NCBI GenBank assembly: GCA_963789225.1
Contig: CAWBKD010000005.1
Span: forward strand, 62,001-126,000
Reading direction: 5' to 3'
DNA: 64,000 nt
Source: Palsa-504 sp963789225
Lineage (GTDB): Bacteria; Actinomycetota; Actinomycetes; Streptosporangiales; Streptosporangiaceae
In this document: one piece after another, positions 1 to 8,419 of the stretch
How the letters are laid out: every line of letters begins with the position of its first letter
Position numbering within the stretch: the stretch's first letter is position 1
Notes under the pieces: generated by a model
Databases searched by the model: none
Seen by the model: only the letters and a program-made list of their open reading frames with translations
What the model was told of the DNA's origin: nothing
Program-made: the position numbers and the translations under genes

Positions 1-1974
1 GATGACTTGCTGGCCGGACAGGATGAAGGCGCTGAACACGAGGATCATGATGGTGGCGGCGGCGATGATGACCCGGCCGGTGGTGGCCTGGCCGGTGCGG
101 ACGGCCTGGTGGTTGTCGCCGACACAGGCCCATTCCTCGCGGATCCGGGAGACCAGGAAGACCTCGTAGTCCATGGACAGGCCGAACAGGACCGCGAGCA
201 TGAGCACGGGCAGGAACGATTCGATGGGCCCGGCCTGGCCGAGGTTGAGCACGTGCAGTCCCCAGCCGTACTGGAAGACGGCGACGAGCACGCCGAAGGA
301 GGAGGCGGCGGCGAGCAGGTTCATCACCGCCGCGACGGCGGGGATGAGCAGGCTGCGGAAGGCCAGCATCAGCAGCAGGAACCCCAGGACGAGGATGACC
401 CCGACGAAGATCACTAGCTTGGGGCCGATCACGGTGGCGAAGTCGCCGTTGACGGCGGTGACGCCGCCGACGTAGACGCGCAGCGTGGTCCCGTGTTCAG
501 CGGCGGGGATCACGCTGTCGCGCAGCTGGCTGATCAGGGTGCTGGTGGCGGCGGCTTCGGGGGAGGTGGTCGGTGTCACGCTGATCAGCGAGGCGCCGTG
601 GCCGGGGTCGGGCGCGGAGACCGCGGCGATCCCTGGCTCGGTCCGCAGCGTGCCCGCCAGCCGGGCGAACGCGGCCGCATCCGCGGGGGTGCTGGTGGTG
701 CCGGCCAGTGCCAGCGGGCCGTTGAAACCGGGGCCGAAACCTGTGGCGAGCAGTTCGTAAGCCTGGTGGGTGGTGGTGGCGGCCGGGTCGCTGGCCGCGT
801 CGGAGGAGCCCAGCCGCAGCGACAGCACCGGGATGGCCAGGACGAGCATGACGGTGGCCGCGGCGGCGGCTAGCGGTGCGGGGTGGCGCTGGACGAAGGC
901 GGCCAGCCGCGTCCACGCCCCCGATGTGCCGTCGGGGGCGGGGCCGGCGGCGGCCAGCCGGCGGCGTTCCCGGCGGGACAGCACCCGGATCCCGAGGAAG
1001 CCGAGTAGCGCCGGCAGCAAGGTGGTGGCGGCGGCCACGGTGAACAGCACGGTGATCGCCGCGGCGATGCCCAGGCCGGAGATGTAGCCGATACGCAGCA
1101 CGAGCATCCCGAGCAGGGCGATGCACACGGTGGTCCCGGCGAACAGGACCGCGCGGCCGGAGGTGTTCAGCGCGCGGACCGCGGCGTCGCGGGGGGACAT
1201 CCCGGCCTTGAGGCCGGCGCGGTGCCGGGTGACGATGAACAGCGCGTAGTCGATGCCCACGCCGAGGCCGATCAAGATGCCCAGGGTCGGGCCGGAGGAG
1301 GGAATGGTCACCGCGTTCGAGAGCAGCCCGGTCGTCATCAGGCCCGAGACCAGCGCGGCGACCGCGACGGCCAGGGGCAGCAGCATGGCCAGCAGGGACC
1401 CGAACGCGATGAGCAGCACGATCGCCGCGGCGATGACGCCGACGCCGGCGCTGATGCCGACCGAGGGCCGCAGCGCGTTCTCCACCGCCGGGCCGCCGAT
1501 GTCGACCTGGACGCCGGGGGCCCGTGCGGCCTCGGCGAGGTGGACGACGCGGGTGACGTCCGGCACGGGCAGGCTGGCTTGCGGAGCGTCGAAGATCACG
1601 GTGGCGTAGGCGATCTGCCCGTTCCGGCTGACCTGGGCGGCGCCGCGGGCGGAGTACGGGCTGATCACCGAGGCCACCGCGGGCGCGGCGGCGACCCGGC
1701 CCAGCATGGCGGTGATCCGGTCGCGGACGGCCGGGGCGCTTACGCTGCCCGGGCTGGCCCGCCAGACGATTGTTTCCTGGTCCCCGGCGTGCCCGGGGAA
1801 CGCCTGCTCGAGCAGGTTCTGCGCGGTGGTGGAGCCGGTCCCGGGCAGGGTGAGGGCGTCGGAGTAGGTGAATCCCGCGGTCCGGCCGGTCACCCCCAGG
1901 ACCGCCAGGAGCGCGAGCCATCCGATCAGTACCCAGGCGCGGTGCTGGAAGCACCAGCGGGCCATCGTTGCCAT
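1..1974 (-). CDS. MMPL/RND family transporter, 3' end outside window
   Basis: This is the N-terminal 658 residues of a large inner-membrane exporter of the MMPL branch of the RND superfamily, which moves lipids or drugs using the proton gradient. The start ATG is at 1974, with AGGGGA just upstream. Residue 17 onward forms a first membrane helix. A periplasmic loop follows, then a helix bundle with the family signature GLGVGIDYALF, a second loop, and a second bundle with GLSMDYEVFLVSRIREE. This duplicated layout is typical of MMPL proteins of 700-750 residues, so only the last part is missing. It is divergent from a TetR gene over a palindromic operator, which suggests local repression. The substrate cannot be told. 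Confidence 0.93.
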   Translation of the reverse strand, partial: MATMARWCFQHRAWVLIGWLALLAVLGVTGRTAGFTYSDALTLPGTGSTTAQNLLEQAFPGHAGDQETIVWRASPGSVSAPAVRDRITAMLGRVAAAPAVASVISPYSARGAAQVSRNGQIAYATVIFDAPQASLPVPDVTRVVHLAEAARAPGVQVDIGGPAVENALRPSVGISAGVGVIAAAIVLLIAFGSLLAMLLPLAVAVAALVSGLMTTGLLSNAVTIPSSGPTLGILIGLGVGIDYALFIVTRHRAGLKAGMSPRDAAVRALNTSGRAVLFAGTTVCIALLGMLVLRIGYISGLGIAAAITVLFTVAAATTLLPALLGFLGIRVLSRRERRRLAAAGPAPDGTSGAWTRLAAFVQRHPAPLAAAAATVMLVLAIPVLSLRLGSSDAASDPAATTTHQAYELLATGFGPGFNGPLALAGTTSTPADAAAFARLAGTLRTEPGIAAVSAPDPGHGASLISVTPTTSPEAAATSTLISQLRDSVIPAAEHGTTLRVYVGGVTAVNGDFATVIGPKLVIFVGVILVLGFLLLMLAFRSLLIPAVAAVMNLLAAASSFGVLVAVFQYGWGLHVLNLGQAGPIESFLPVLMLAVLFGLSMDYEVFLVSRIREEWACVGDNHQAVRTGQATTGRVIIAAATIMILVFSAFILSGQQVI

Positions 1975-2010
1975 GTCAGTCCCCTGTCTTCGGTGCAGTG
2001 AGATCTTGTA

Positions 2011-2030
2011 ATGAGACATTAATGTCTCAT
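2011..2030. promoter_or_regulatory. perfect 20-bp palindrome, likely TetR operator
   Basis: The sequence ATGAGACATTAATGTCTCAT equals its own reverse complement. It lies in the 105-bp gap between the divergent MMPL and TetR genes, in an AT-rich stretch that is also the probable promoter region. Homodimeric TetR proteins bind such sites, so the neighbouring regulator probably represses both genes here. The position and symmetry are seen directly; the regulator-operator match is inferred. Confidence 0.8.
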
Positions 2031-2079
2031 ATATGGATGTCACAGTACATCACCGAGTCAATAGTGTAAACTCGGGTCT

Positions 2080-2658
2080 ATGGCCAGGAGCACAGCCATC
2101 CACGACCGGGTGGCCGAGGCGATCCTCGACGCCGCCGCCGACCTGCTCGCCGCCGGCGGCGAGCCACCCAGCATGAACGACGTCGCCGCAGCCGCCGGCG
2201 TGGGCCGGGCCACCCTGTACCGGCACTTTCCCGCCCGCGAGCAGCTGCTGCAGGCCCTGACCGCCAGCGCCCGCGACGCCACCGCCACCCGGCTCGCCGA
2301 AGCCGACCTGGACGCGGTCCCCGTGCCCGAGGCCATAGCCCGCGTCGCCCGCGTGGTCGCGGCCGGCGGCAGCAAGTACGCCGCCCTCATCAGCCTGTTC
2401 GGCGTCTCGGACTACGCCGGCGACGCGGAACAGCAGATCGACACGATGATCCGGGCGCTGCTGCAACGCGGCCTCGACGACGGCACGTTCCGCGGCGACC
2501 TCACCGTCACCGAACTACTCTTCGTGCTCGGCCAGCTGCTCCAGGCCGCAGCCCGCATGACCGCCGAGCACCAAGCCGGCGTCGAGAAAGCCGCGGCGCT
2601 GGTGACCTCGGTGTTCCTGCACGGCACCCAGAACCCCACAGGACCGGCTCCACGCTAA
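2080..2658 (+). CDS. TetR/AcrR family transcriptional regulator
   Basis: This 192-residue protein has a TetR helix-turn-helix in residues 10-55, with the typical core VAAAAGVGRATLYRHFPARE. An all-helical C-terminal ligand and dimer domain follows. Length and layout match the family. It starts 50 bp from a perfect palindrome and is divergent from the MMPL transporter, the classic arrangement of an efflux pump and its drug-responsive repressor. The inducer is unknown. No strong Shine-Dalgarno is seen before the ATG at 2080, so the mRNA may be leaderless or nearly so. Confidence 0.93.
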   Translation: MARSTAIHDRVAEAILDAAADLLAAGGEPPSMNDVAAAAGVGRATLYRHFPAREQLLQALTASARDATATRLAEADLDAVPVPEAIARVARVVAAGGSKYAALISLFGVSDYAGDAEQQIDTMIRALLQRGLDDGTFRGDLTVTELLFVLGQLLQAAARMTAEHQAGVEKAAALVTSVFLHGTQNPTGPAPR

Positions 2659-2965
2659 GGACAGGACCGGGGCTAGACGGCTCACACAAGCGGAGAATGG
2701 CCGTCCGACGAGTTCCGTTAAGCTGGCTGGCGGGCGCCTGGCCCGGTCCGCGGGAGGCGTGCCCTGCCACGGCCACACCGGGCACATGATTAGTCGTTCC
2801 CCGCGTAAGCGTGCTCATAGGACGCGATGGCAGCGACCACTGCCCACTGGCCACCACCGCCGCGGTGGACCAACTCATGATCCGATCTGCTCGGTCATCG
2901 GGCATCGCCAGCCTGGCCCACTGTCAAACACCTAGCATACGCTCGTGTGTGATATGATCGTATTT
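2659..2965. other. intergenic region before the first toxin-antitoxin module
   Basis: No supported gene is seen here. Open frames on the minus strand are GC-driven and resemble no family I know. Close to the antitoxin start, ATACG (2937-2941) and CGTAT (2959-2963) form an inverted repeat with a 17-bp spacer, a possible autoregulatory site for the downstream module. Confidence 0.5.
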
Positions 2966-3214
2966 ATGGCACAGGTGGACAGATTTTCCGTGACGATGCC
3001 GCCCGAGCTTGGAGAGGGCGTCCGACTGGCCGCGGCCCGGCAGGGCACTAGTGTGTCGACATGGCTTACCGAAGCGGCGGCCGACAAGCTGCGCAATGAG
3101 CTCCTCGGCGCTGCTCTGGACCAATGGGAGGCGGAGGACGGCTCGTTCACCCAGACGGAGCTGGATGAAGCGGCGTCTCGGCTCGGGCTTGCGCCGCGTT
3201 CGGATGTGGCGTGA
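2966..3214 (+). CDS. ribbon-helix-helix type antitoxin
   Basis: This 82-residue protein opens with a ribbon-helix-helix-like stretch (RFSVTMPPELGEGVRLAAAR) of the kind that binds DNA as a dimer. An acidic C-terminal tail follows, which normally wraps the partner toxin. I chose ATG 2966; an in-frame GTG at 2945 would add seven unrelated residues and run into the inverted repeat. The stop codon overlaps the GTG start of the PIN-domain gene, so the two are translationally coupled. Assignment as a VapB-type antitoxin rests on size, fold and this coupling. Confidence 0.75.
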   Translation: MAQVDRFSVTMPPELGEGVRLAAARQGTSVSTWLTEAAADKLRNELLGAALDQWEAEDGSFTQTELDEAASRLGLAPRSDVA

Positions 3215-3588
3215 AGGCGGTTCTCGACGCGGGTGCCCTGGTGGCGGTTGATCGCCAAAACCGCCTGATCGGCGCCCAACTGCGGGTGCTCCAGCAGCGG
3301 GGAACGCCGATCCGGGTCAGTTCCGCCGTGGTGGGTCAAGTCTGGCGAGACGGGCGCAAGCAGGCCAACCTCGCCCGGGTGCTGGCCGGCGTCGGCATCG
3401 AGGCACTTGGTAAGGACGACGGCAAGCGCATCGGCGAACTACTCGCGTTGTCAGGCTCCGCAGACATCGTTGGCGCGCACGTAGCGCTGATAACAGCGCA
3501 CGCCGACCTCGTCTTGACCAGCGATCCCGGCGGCATTCGCAAGCTACTGCAAGCTCGGAAGGTTTCGGCGCGGGTCCAGGCCGTTTGA
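3211..3588 (+). CDS. PIN-domain toxin (VapC-like ribonuclease)
   Basis: This 125-residue protein begins VLDAGALVAVDR, the first PIN-domain strand with its metal-binding aspartate. It later has SADIVGAHVAL and LTSDPGGI, matching the other acidic positions of the family. PIN toxins are magnesium-dependent RNases that cut tRNA or rRNA when freed from the antitoxin. The start GTG overlaps the antitoxin stop (GTGA). It is a divergent family member, so activity is inferred from the domain pattern and the operon. Confidence 0.75.
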   Translation: MKAVLDAGALVAVDRQNRLIGAQLRVLQQRGTPIRVSSAVVGQVWRDGRKQANLARVLAGVGIEALGKDDGKRIGELLALSGSADIVGAHVALITAHADLVLTSDPGGIRKLLQARKVSARVQAV

Positions 3589-3733
3589 GGCTCCTAGTCC
3601 TGCGAATCTTCGCTTCCAGCGGCCAGTTGCGCGTCCGGGCATATCCACGGTCAGATCAGGCTCCCGACAGGTCCCTGACCAGGGCGTCGGCCGTGTTCTC
3701 CTCCAACAGGACGCGGTATGCCGCGGCCAGTTG

Positions 3734-3883
3734 GTGCACGACTGGCGCGTGTCGCAGCTGACACGCCTGGGCATCCCGGCGCCGCTGGCCGAGGTCTACG
3801 CCGACCGCATCGACTGGCATCAGATCGCCCGCCTGATCCAGCGCGGCTGCCCCACGCGGTTGGCCCTACGCATCGCCAGCTGA
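3734..3883 (+). CDS. small conserved actinobacterial protein, 49 aa
   Basis: The frame opens at GTG 3734 as VHDWRVSQLTRLGIPAPLAE and ends with RLIQRGCPTRLALRIAS. It resembles short orphan proteins common in actinomycetes with a conserved ending of the type VQRGCPPRLALRI. The function is unknown. Third positions are almost all G or C, as expected for a real gene. There is no clear ribosome binding site, so it may be the tail of a lost larger gene. The stretch just upstream (3589-3733) holds nothing I can assign. Confidence 0.45.
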   Translation: MHDWRVSQLTRLGIPAPLAEVYADRIDWHQIARLIQRGCPTRLALRIAS

Positions 3884-4090
3884 CCTCCAGCCTGGGAGTG
3901 AATGCGATGCGAGCAGGCGTGAGGCTGCCGCCTGCCGGGACACCGATGCGGAGCTGTTTTCCCGGTCGGCACCGCCGGGCCTGCGTTGCGCCAGATCGAG
4001 GAGGCGAAACGGATCTGCGGGCCTGCGCAAGATCTCGCTCCTGAAGCCCGGCCCGCAGGAGACGTCGACCGCTCTCGCGCCCGTCCGCGA

Positions 4091-5236
4091 TTAGGCGCGC
4101 TCGCGATGAAATCCTGCGTCGGCGCAGGCCCTTTCGAGGATGTCGGCGCCGAAGGCTTCAACCGGGCCGAGCGCGCCCGCGGGCCGTACGCCGCGGGCGA
4201 CCGCCTGGCCCGCCGCCCAGGCGAGAATCGACGCGGTGAACAAGTAGGGATCCCCGCCGGTCAGGTGCACCACGGCCAGGTCCCTGCCGCTCGGATCGCC
4301 CGCCACGGCCACCACGTCGGAACGGATGGCCTCGGCAGGGCCGGGCGCAGCCCTGCTGCGCTGAATCCGGCGGGCCGACACATCCAGGGCCCGGCGCACG
4401 CCGGGCAGGCTGCCCACCGGCGCGGTGAGCACGGAGCCGTAGTGGACGAGCCTAGTAGCGCGGCCGAACCAGCCGAGGTAGACGCCCACGTCGGTGAGCG
4501 GCCGCGCGGGGACGGCGTCTGCCCCGGCTGCCCGCCGGAACCTGGGCAGCGCGAAATGCTCTGATGAGCCAAGGGAGAAGGCCTCCCTTTTCGTGCCGTC
4601 GATCTTGAACGAGGTGACGTGCGCAGCGGTCCGCTCGCTCACGATGCGGCCGCCGCGGAAGGCGTATCCGGGCTCAAGCAGCACGCCGGTCGCCGATGCG
4701 CGGGTGCCCGCGCTTGCTCCCCGCCGGATGTCGCCACGCACGAAATAGCCGACCTGTACCCGGGTCGCGGCGGGCCCGGCGGCCTGCAGCGCGAGTGCTC
4801 CGGCCAGGTTTCCCGGCACGAAGTCGTAGCCGAACGCGGTCAGCAGTACTGCACCGGTCCGTTCGGCGCGCGGGCCGAATTCCTCGAACACCTGGCGGAT
4901 GAACGGCGGTTCACCGGTGGAATCCAGGTACACCGCGCCCGCATCCACCGCCGCGGCCACCACAGGACGGCCGACCTTCATGAACGGTCCCGCGGTCGAC
5001 ACGAGCACGTCACCGGCCCCGATGAGGTCCCGCAGCGGCCCGGGTCCGTCCGCCGCCGCGACCGCCGTCTCCAGCTCGGTCCCGTCGCCTGCCTGCGCGA
5101 GCCGGGCGGCGAGCGCGCTCAGCCGGCTTCGGTCACGGCCCGCCAGGACCGGGCGCGCCCCGCTGCCTATCATCGCCTGCGCGGTCAGCGCACCCGTATA
5201 GCCGGTGGCCCCGTACAGCACGATCCGGCCTGGCAT
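4091..5236 (-). CDS. saccharopine dehydrogenase-like / trans-acting enoyl reductase family protein
   Basis: This 381-residue protein starts with a Rossmann motif, RIVLYGATGYTGALTA, followed by LAGRDRSRL. Next come STAGPF and a strand ending YLDSTGE, all typical of the saccharopine dehydrogenase NADP-binding fold. Proteins of this shape include the trans-acting enoyl reductases of lipid and polyketide pathways. It stands alone between a small gene and a truncated LuxR gene, so context does not identify a substrate. A related protein lies at 60502-61629. The fold is clear; the reaction is uncertain. Confidence 0.8.
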   Translation of the reverse strand: MPGRIVLYGATGYTGALTAQAMIGSGARPVLAGRDRSRLSALAARLAQAGDGTELETAVAAADGPGPLRDLIGAGDVLVSTAGPFMKVGRPVVAAAVDAGAVYLDSTGEPPFIRQVFEEFGPRAERTGAVLLTAFGYDFVPGNLAGALALQAAGPAATRVQVGYFVRGDIRRGASAGTRASATGVLLEPGYAFRGGRIVSERTAAHVTSFKIDGTKREAFSLGSSEHFALPRFRRAAGADAVPARPLTDVGVYLGWFGRATRLVHYGSVLTAPVGSLPGVRRALDVSARRIQRSRAAPGPAEAIRSDVVAVAGDPSGRDLAVVHLTGGDPYLFTASILAWAAGQAVARGVRPAGALGPVEAFGADILERACADAGFHRERA

Positions 5237-5285
5237 GACATCAACCTATCCGGCGCCGGGACTACCTCGCCCAGGCCTCGGGTCG

Positions 5286-6230
5286 CTAGGCCTGCGGGTC
5301 TGCCCCTGCGAGGCTGGCCAGGGCCTGCCGCAGCTCTCGGCGTGAGCCGACGCCGAGCTTGGCGTAAATCTTGCTGAGATGCCATTCGACGGTCCGGGTG
5401 CTGAGGAATAGCCGGGCGCCGATCTCCACGTTTGTGCGGCCGTCGGCGGCGAGCCGGGCGATGTGTGCCTCCTGGGCGGTGAGCTCGCTGACGGTCTCGA
5501 CTGTCCGCTTGCGCACCGTGTCGCCGGTGGCCAGCAGCTCACGCCGGGTCCGCTCGGCGAACGCCTCGATGCCCATCGTGGCGAACAGGCCATGGGCGGT
5601 CCGCAGCTCGGCGCGGGCGTCCCGGCGCCGGTTCTGGCGGCGCAGCCATTCGCCGTACAGGAGGTGGGCGCGGGCCACGGCCGGGCGCATGCGGGTACGG
5701 CCGAGCCGCTCGATCGCCTCGCGGTAGCTGTTCTCGGCGGTCTGACCCTCACTCAGCAGGGCTCGTGAGCGCGCCTCGGTGCCAAGCGCCCAGTCGGTGC
5801 CGCTGGCGCGGGTCGTCTCGGCAAGCCGCTGGAAAGCGTCGGATGCGCGCGCGGGCTGGCCGCTGCGGACGGCCGCCTCGATCAGCTCGGTGAGCTCCCA
5901 TCCGAGGACGCCTATGTCGTCGTACTGGCACACCAGCTCGGCAGCGGCGAGGGCCTTGTCGTAGCGGCCGAGGCCGTTGTACAGCAAGGCGGCGGAGTAC
6001 TGGCTGGTCACTCCCCTGCCCTCGCCGCGGCTCGTCACGCCGTCCATGTTGGCCTGGATGAGCTCGGTGGCCTCGGCCTCACGGCCCCGCCACGCGGCGA
6101 TGCCCACCACTTCAGCGCCGACAAGCTCGAGTTCCCCGGCGACGACCGCCGCTTGGACCTCACCGATGTGTTCGTCTTCCCGGCGCCTGTCAGCCCGGAG
6201 CATCACCGCACACTGCTGCACCGTCACCAC
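5286..6230 (-). pseudogene. C-terminal remnant of a LuxR family (LAL) regulator
   Basis: The last part carries a clear LuxR helix-turn-helix (ELTAQEAHIARLAADGRTNV, then STRTVEWHLSKIYAKLGV). The preceding 200 residues are the helical repeats usually found before it in LAL regulators. Intact LAL proteins are about 900 residues with an N-terminal ATPase; here the ATPase and most of the sensor are missing. Recognisable LuxR sequence begins near IAAWRGREAEAT (about 6125). The residues upstream of that are the antisense of a DUF4331 remnant on the plus strand. The open frame is intact, so a short product could be made, but it looks like a recombination remnant. Confidence 0.75.
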
Positions 6231-6417
6231 CCCGCTGCACCGTCACCACCCCGGCACGACCGTGCTGATCATGGACTCCAACCCGACCAGCGCTCCGCCG
6301 CCGATCCCGGCCCCGGTGACCGGCCCGGAGTTCTACCCCGGCGCGGGTCTACCGGATCAACATCGACACCGACGGCGACAACCACGCCGACGTTGCGTTC
6401 ACGTTCGTGTTCTCCGA
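6099..6417 (+). pseudogene. frameshifted N-terminal remnant of a DUF4331 protein
   Basis: Three frames together spell the start of a DUF4331 protein. From 6099 comes HHFSADKLEFPGDDRRLDLT with DVFVFPAP. After a shift near 6180-6250 comes TTVLIMDSNPTS. After another shift near 6346 comes VYRINIDTDGDNHADVAFTF. These match the family's usual opening blocks in order. No start codon or single frame remains, and the sequence stops abruptly near 6417 where a different gene fragment begins. The function of DUF4331 is not known. Confidence 0.7.
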
Positions 6418-6419
6418 CC

Positions 6420-6835
6420 GACGTCATCTACGTCGAGGGCGGCAGCCACTACCACCTGGCGCGCAGCATCACCGGCACGGCCTGGCCGACGGCCTGCTGA
6501 AAGCACTGGAGGACCGCGTCTATGTAGGCGTGAGCGCCGGATCGATGATCTTCAGCCGCAATCTCAACGAACGCTCGGCCGACATCATCGGGGACGCCGC
6601 AGACCTGCACGTCCTCGGCGCGGCCACACTGGACCCTCCGCTTGGTCTCTTCGAGTGGTACCTGAAGCCGCACCTGTACTCACCGGATTTCCCGGAGCGC
6701 GGGGACGCCTGGGCCGATCGGATCGCCGCGCAGACGGACTTCCCGATCTACTTCATCAACGATGAGACGGCCATCCGCGTCAACGGCAACCAGACGGACA
6801 TCATCTCCGAAGGCCGGTGGCGGTTTCAGCCATAG
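6420..6835 (+). pseudogene. remnant of an S51 family peptidase (peptidase E-like)
   Basis: The C-terminal two thirds of a peptidase E-like protein are present. They include the nucleophile block VYVGVSAGSMIF and the closing region LFEWYLKPHLYSPDFPERGD. The start is DVIYVEGGSHYHLARSITG in one frame. A shift near 6478 moves the rest into the frame that ends at 6835. The first third of the gene is absent and replaced by a DUF4331 fragment. S51 enzymes cleave Asp-X dipeptides or cyanophycin-like substrates; this copy cannot make a full enzyme. Confidence 0.7.
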
Positions 6836-6908
6836 CTCACGGCGCAAACCTCGGCGTGGCAGCCGATCCCAGAAGGGCGTGCGCCAACCGCAGCTCATCA
6901 GTCTGACC

Positions 6909-7097
6909 ATGACCAGCGGACATGGTCGCGGCGACGCTGTTCTGAGCGAGCTGGCGCGCTTAAAACCTAGCGCGTTGCAGGCGGTGATACTCCTCGGCTT
7001 CGGCGTCCTGCTCACCGCGGCCGCGGTGATCCTCGCGGCGCACACGACACCAGGCGCGGCCGCCCGGTTCTTGGTGACAACCTTCAGTTCCGGCTGA
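6909..7097 (+). CDS. possible small single-pass membrane protein, 62 aa
   Basis: From ATG 6909 the frame encodes a short polar N-terminus, then a hydrophobic segment (AVILLGFGVLLTAAAVILAA) long enough to span the membrane, and a short tail. I do not recognise a family. There is no convincing ribosome binding site. It sits between gene remnants and a toxin-antitoxin module, so it may itself be a fragment. Confidence 0.35.
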   Translation: MTSGHGRGDAVLSELARLKPSALQAVILLGFGVLLTAAAVILAAHTTPGAAARFLVTTFSSG

Positions 7098-7114
7098 CGA
7101 CATGCGACCCATCA

Positions 7115-7138
7115 GTGGTGTATGATGTGGTGTATGAA
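7115..7138 (+). promoter_or_regulatory. 12-bp tandem repeat over the antitoxin start
   Basis: GTGGTGTATGAT is followed directly by GTGGTGTATGAA, and the second copy contains the antitoxin ATG (7134). Both copies carry TATGAT/TATGAA, which could act as -10 elements. The repeat is well placed to be the autoregulatory site of the RHH antitoxin and implies a very short or absent leader. Confidence 0.5.
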
Positions 7139-7388
7139 GCGGACCAACATCTACCTCGCCGAGGGCCAGGCTGCCGCGCTGGACCGGGTTGCGCAGGCAG
7201 CCGGCATCTCCCGTGCTGAACTGATCCGCGAACTCATCGACCGGGCGATCGGCGGGCACCCCGGCGCGGACCTCATCGCGGACCTCGCTGCCATTGACGG
7301 GTCCTTCGGAGTCCTGGCCGGGGAGGACACGTTCGCCCGCGCGCGGGACGAGCGCATGAATTACCTGGAACGGCTGGCCGACGCGTGA
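7134..7388 (+). CDS. ribbon-helix-helix antitoxin (CopG/VapB-like)
   Basis: This 84-residue protein begins MKRTNIYLAEGQAAALDRVA, a canonical RHH strand and first helix, followed by AGISRAELIRELIDRAI. Its C-terminal half is acidic, as in antitoxins that fold onto a PIN toxin. ATG 7134 is chosen over the upstream ATG because the family begins K-R-T-N-I-Y. The stop overlaps the GTG of the next gene, so the pair is coupled. A 12-bp tandem repeat over the start suggests autoregulation. Confidence 0.85.
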   Translation: MKRTNIYLAEGQAAALDRVAQAAGISRAELIRELIDRAIGGHPGADLIADLAAIDGSFGVLAGEDTFARARDERMNYLERLADA

Positions 7389-7768
7389 TCCTGGTCGACA
7401 GCGACGTGCTGATCGAGCATCTGCGCGGCGACACAGCCGCACGGGACTGGCTCGTGCACGCCCGGCAGTCCTCAGGGCCCCTGGCCATCAGCGTTGTAAG
7501 CCTGACCGAGATCGCCGGGGGGATGCGCTCGCCGGAGCGCCGCGAAGTCATGCGCCTGCTCGGCAGCATGCAACGGTTCGAAGTCAGCGAACAGGTGGCT
7601 TGGCGGGCAGCGATGCTCATGCGCGAGTATCGCCGGTCTCATGGCGGGATTGGCCTCGGGGACTACCTAATTGCCGCGACCGCGCTCACCGAGGGACTGG
7701 AGCTCGCGACACTGAATGTCCGCCACTACCCCATGTTCCCTGGACTTGCCCGGCCCTTCCCGAACTGA
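7385..7768 (+). CDS. VapC family PIN-domain toxin
   Basis: This 127-residue protein contains ILVDSDVLIEHLRGD at the N-terminus, VSLTEIAGGMRS in the middle and GIGLGDYLIAATALTEGLEL near the end. These supply the acidic residues of the PIN active site. The C-terminus has LATLNVRHYPMFPGL, typical of VapC. Members are magnesium-dependent RNases held inactive by the antitoxin encoded just upstream. The GTG start overlaps the antitoxin stop by 4 bp. It is a complete and probably working module. Confidence 0.9.
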   Translation: MILVDSDVLIEHLRGDTAARDWLVHARQSSGPLAISVVSLTEIAGGMRSPERREVMRLLGSMQRFEVSEQVAWRAAMLMREYRRSHGGIGLGDYLIAATALTEGLELATLNVRHYPMFPGLARPFPN

Positions 7769-7865
7769 AACGTCAGTCAACCAACGACTTCCCTCGCGCC
7801 GGGAACTCGACCGGTGCCATCACCTCCGCCTCCGTCGGCAATGCCGTCCAGCTCGCCGCGCGCAG

Positions 7866-7946
7866 CCAGCCATCGCTAACGCGGTTTTCCACGCCACCGG
7901 ACGCCGCATCCGCCACCTCCCGATCATGCCGGAAGACCTCATATGA
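7866..7946 (+). pseudogene. C-terminal scrap of a xanthine dehydrogenase molybdopterin subunit
   Basis: The last 26 codons of this frame read PAIANAVFHATGRRIRHLPI followed by MPEDLI and a stop. This closely resembles the C-terminal end of xanthine dehydrogenase and related molybdenum hydroxylase large subunits. Nothing upstream in any frame continues the homology, so only the tail remains. The rest of 7769-8134 holds no gene I can support. Confidence 0.6.
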
Positions 7947-8114
7947 CGAAGACACCCTCCACTGCGCCCCAGCATCAGCCGCCTGGTTGTCTGACCGATA
8001 TCGCGTGGACGTTGCGGCCCGCGGCAGCACCACAGCGGTGCCGGTCTCAATGGCGGCGAGCGTGGTCTCGGCGCGGTCCGTCAGTGCCAGGGCGCCGCTC
8101 AGTATTCCGTGATA

Positions 8115-8136
8115 ATAGACTACAATTTTGGTCTAT
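8115..8136. promoter_or_regulatory. inverted repeat at the Phd antitoxin start
   Basis: ATAGAC (8115-8120) and GTCTAT (8131-8136) flank an AT-rich centre, and the second arm runs into the ATG at 8135. Antitoxins of the Phd/YefM type repress their own operon by binding such palindromes. AATAGACTACAATT also supplies a plausible -10 element. Confidence 0.6.
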
Positions 8137-8416
8137 GGTTATGTTGCCGTTGTCCGATGTCAAGGCCAGGCTGTCCGAGATCGCCGAGGAAGTGGACCGT
8201 ACGCACGAACGCGTCCACATCACGCGCAACGGCCGCGAATACGTCGTGCTGATAGCCGCCCAGGACCTTGAGTCCATCGAGGCAACGCTTGAACTGCTCG
8301 CCGACCCCGCAGCCCAGCGGCGGATAGCCGAGTCCCAGCAGGAGATCGCGCGCGGTGAGGGACTGACGCTTGACCAGGTGGAGCAGTCGCTTATGGAGCG
8401 GTTCGGCAAGCGCTGA
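8135..8416 (+). CDS. Phd/YefM family antitoxin
   Basis: This 93-residue protein has the Phd signature in residues 4-50: LPLSDVKARLSEIAEEVDRT, then HITRNGREYVVLIAAQDLES. Its acidic C-terminus is the usual toxin-binding tail. I chose ATG 8135, within an inverted repeat, rather than the much longer upstream frame, because the family fold begins here. It is followed after 3 bp by a RelE/ParE toxin gene. The protein should neutralise that toxin and repress the operon. Confidence 0.92.
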   Translation: MVMLPLSDVKARLSEIAEEVDRTHERVHITRNGREYVVLIAAQDLESIEATLELLADPAAQRRIAESQQEIARGEGLTLDQVEQSLMERFGKR

Positions 8417-8419
8417 CCC

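Noticed and set aside
497..1954. 485-codon minus-strand open frame
   Set aside because: It is an Arg/Pro-rich frame-shifted shadow of the MMPL transporter, which reads cleanly in the frame starting at 1974.
3656..3757. minus-strand tail reading LAAAYRVLLEENTADALVRD
   Set aside because: It looks like a protein ending but is antisense to the better supported small gene at 3734-3883, and no start or family is evident.
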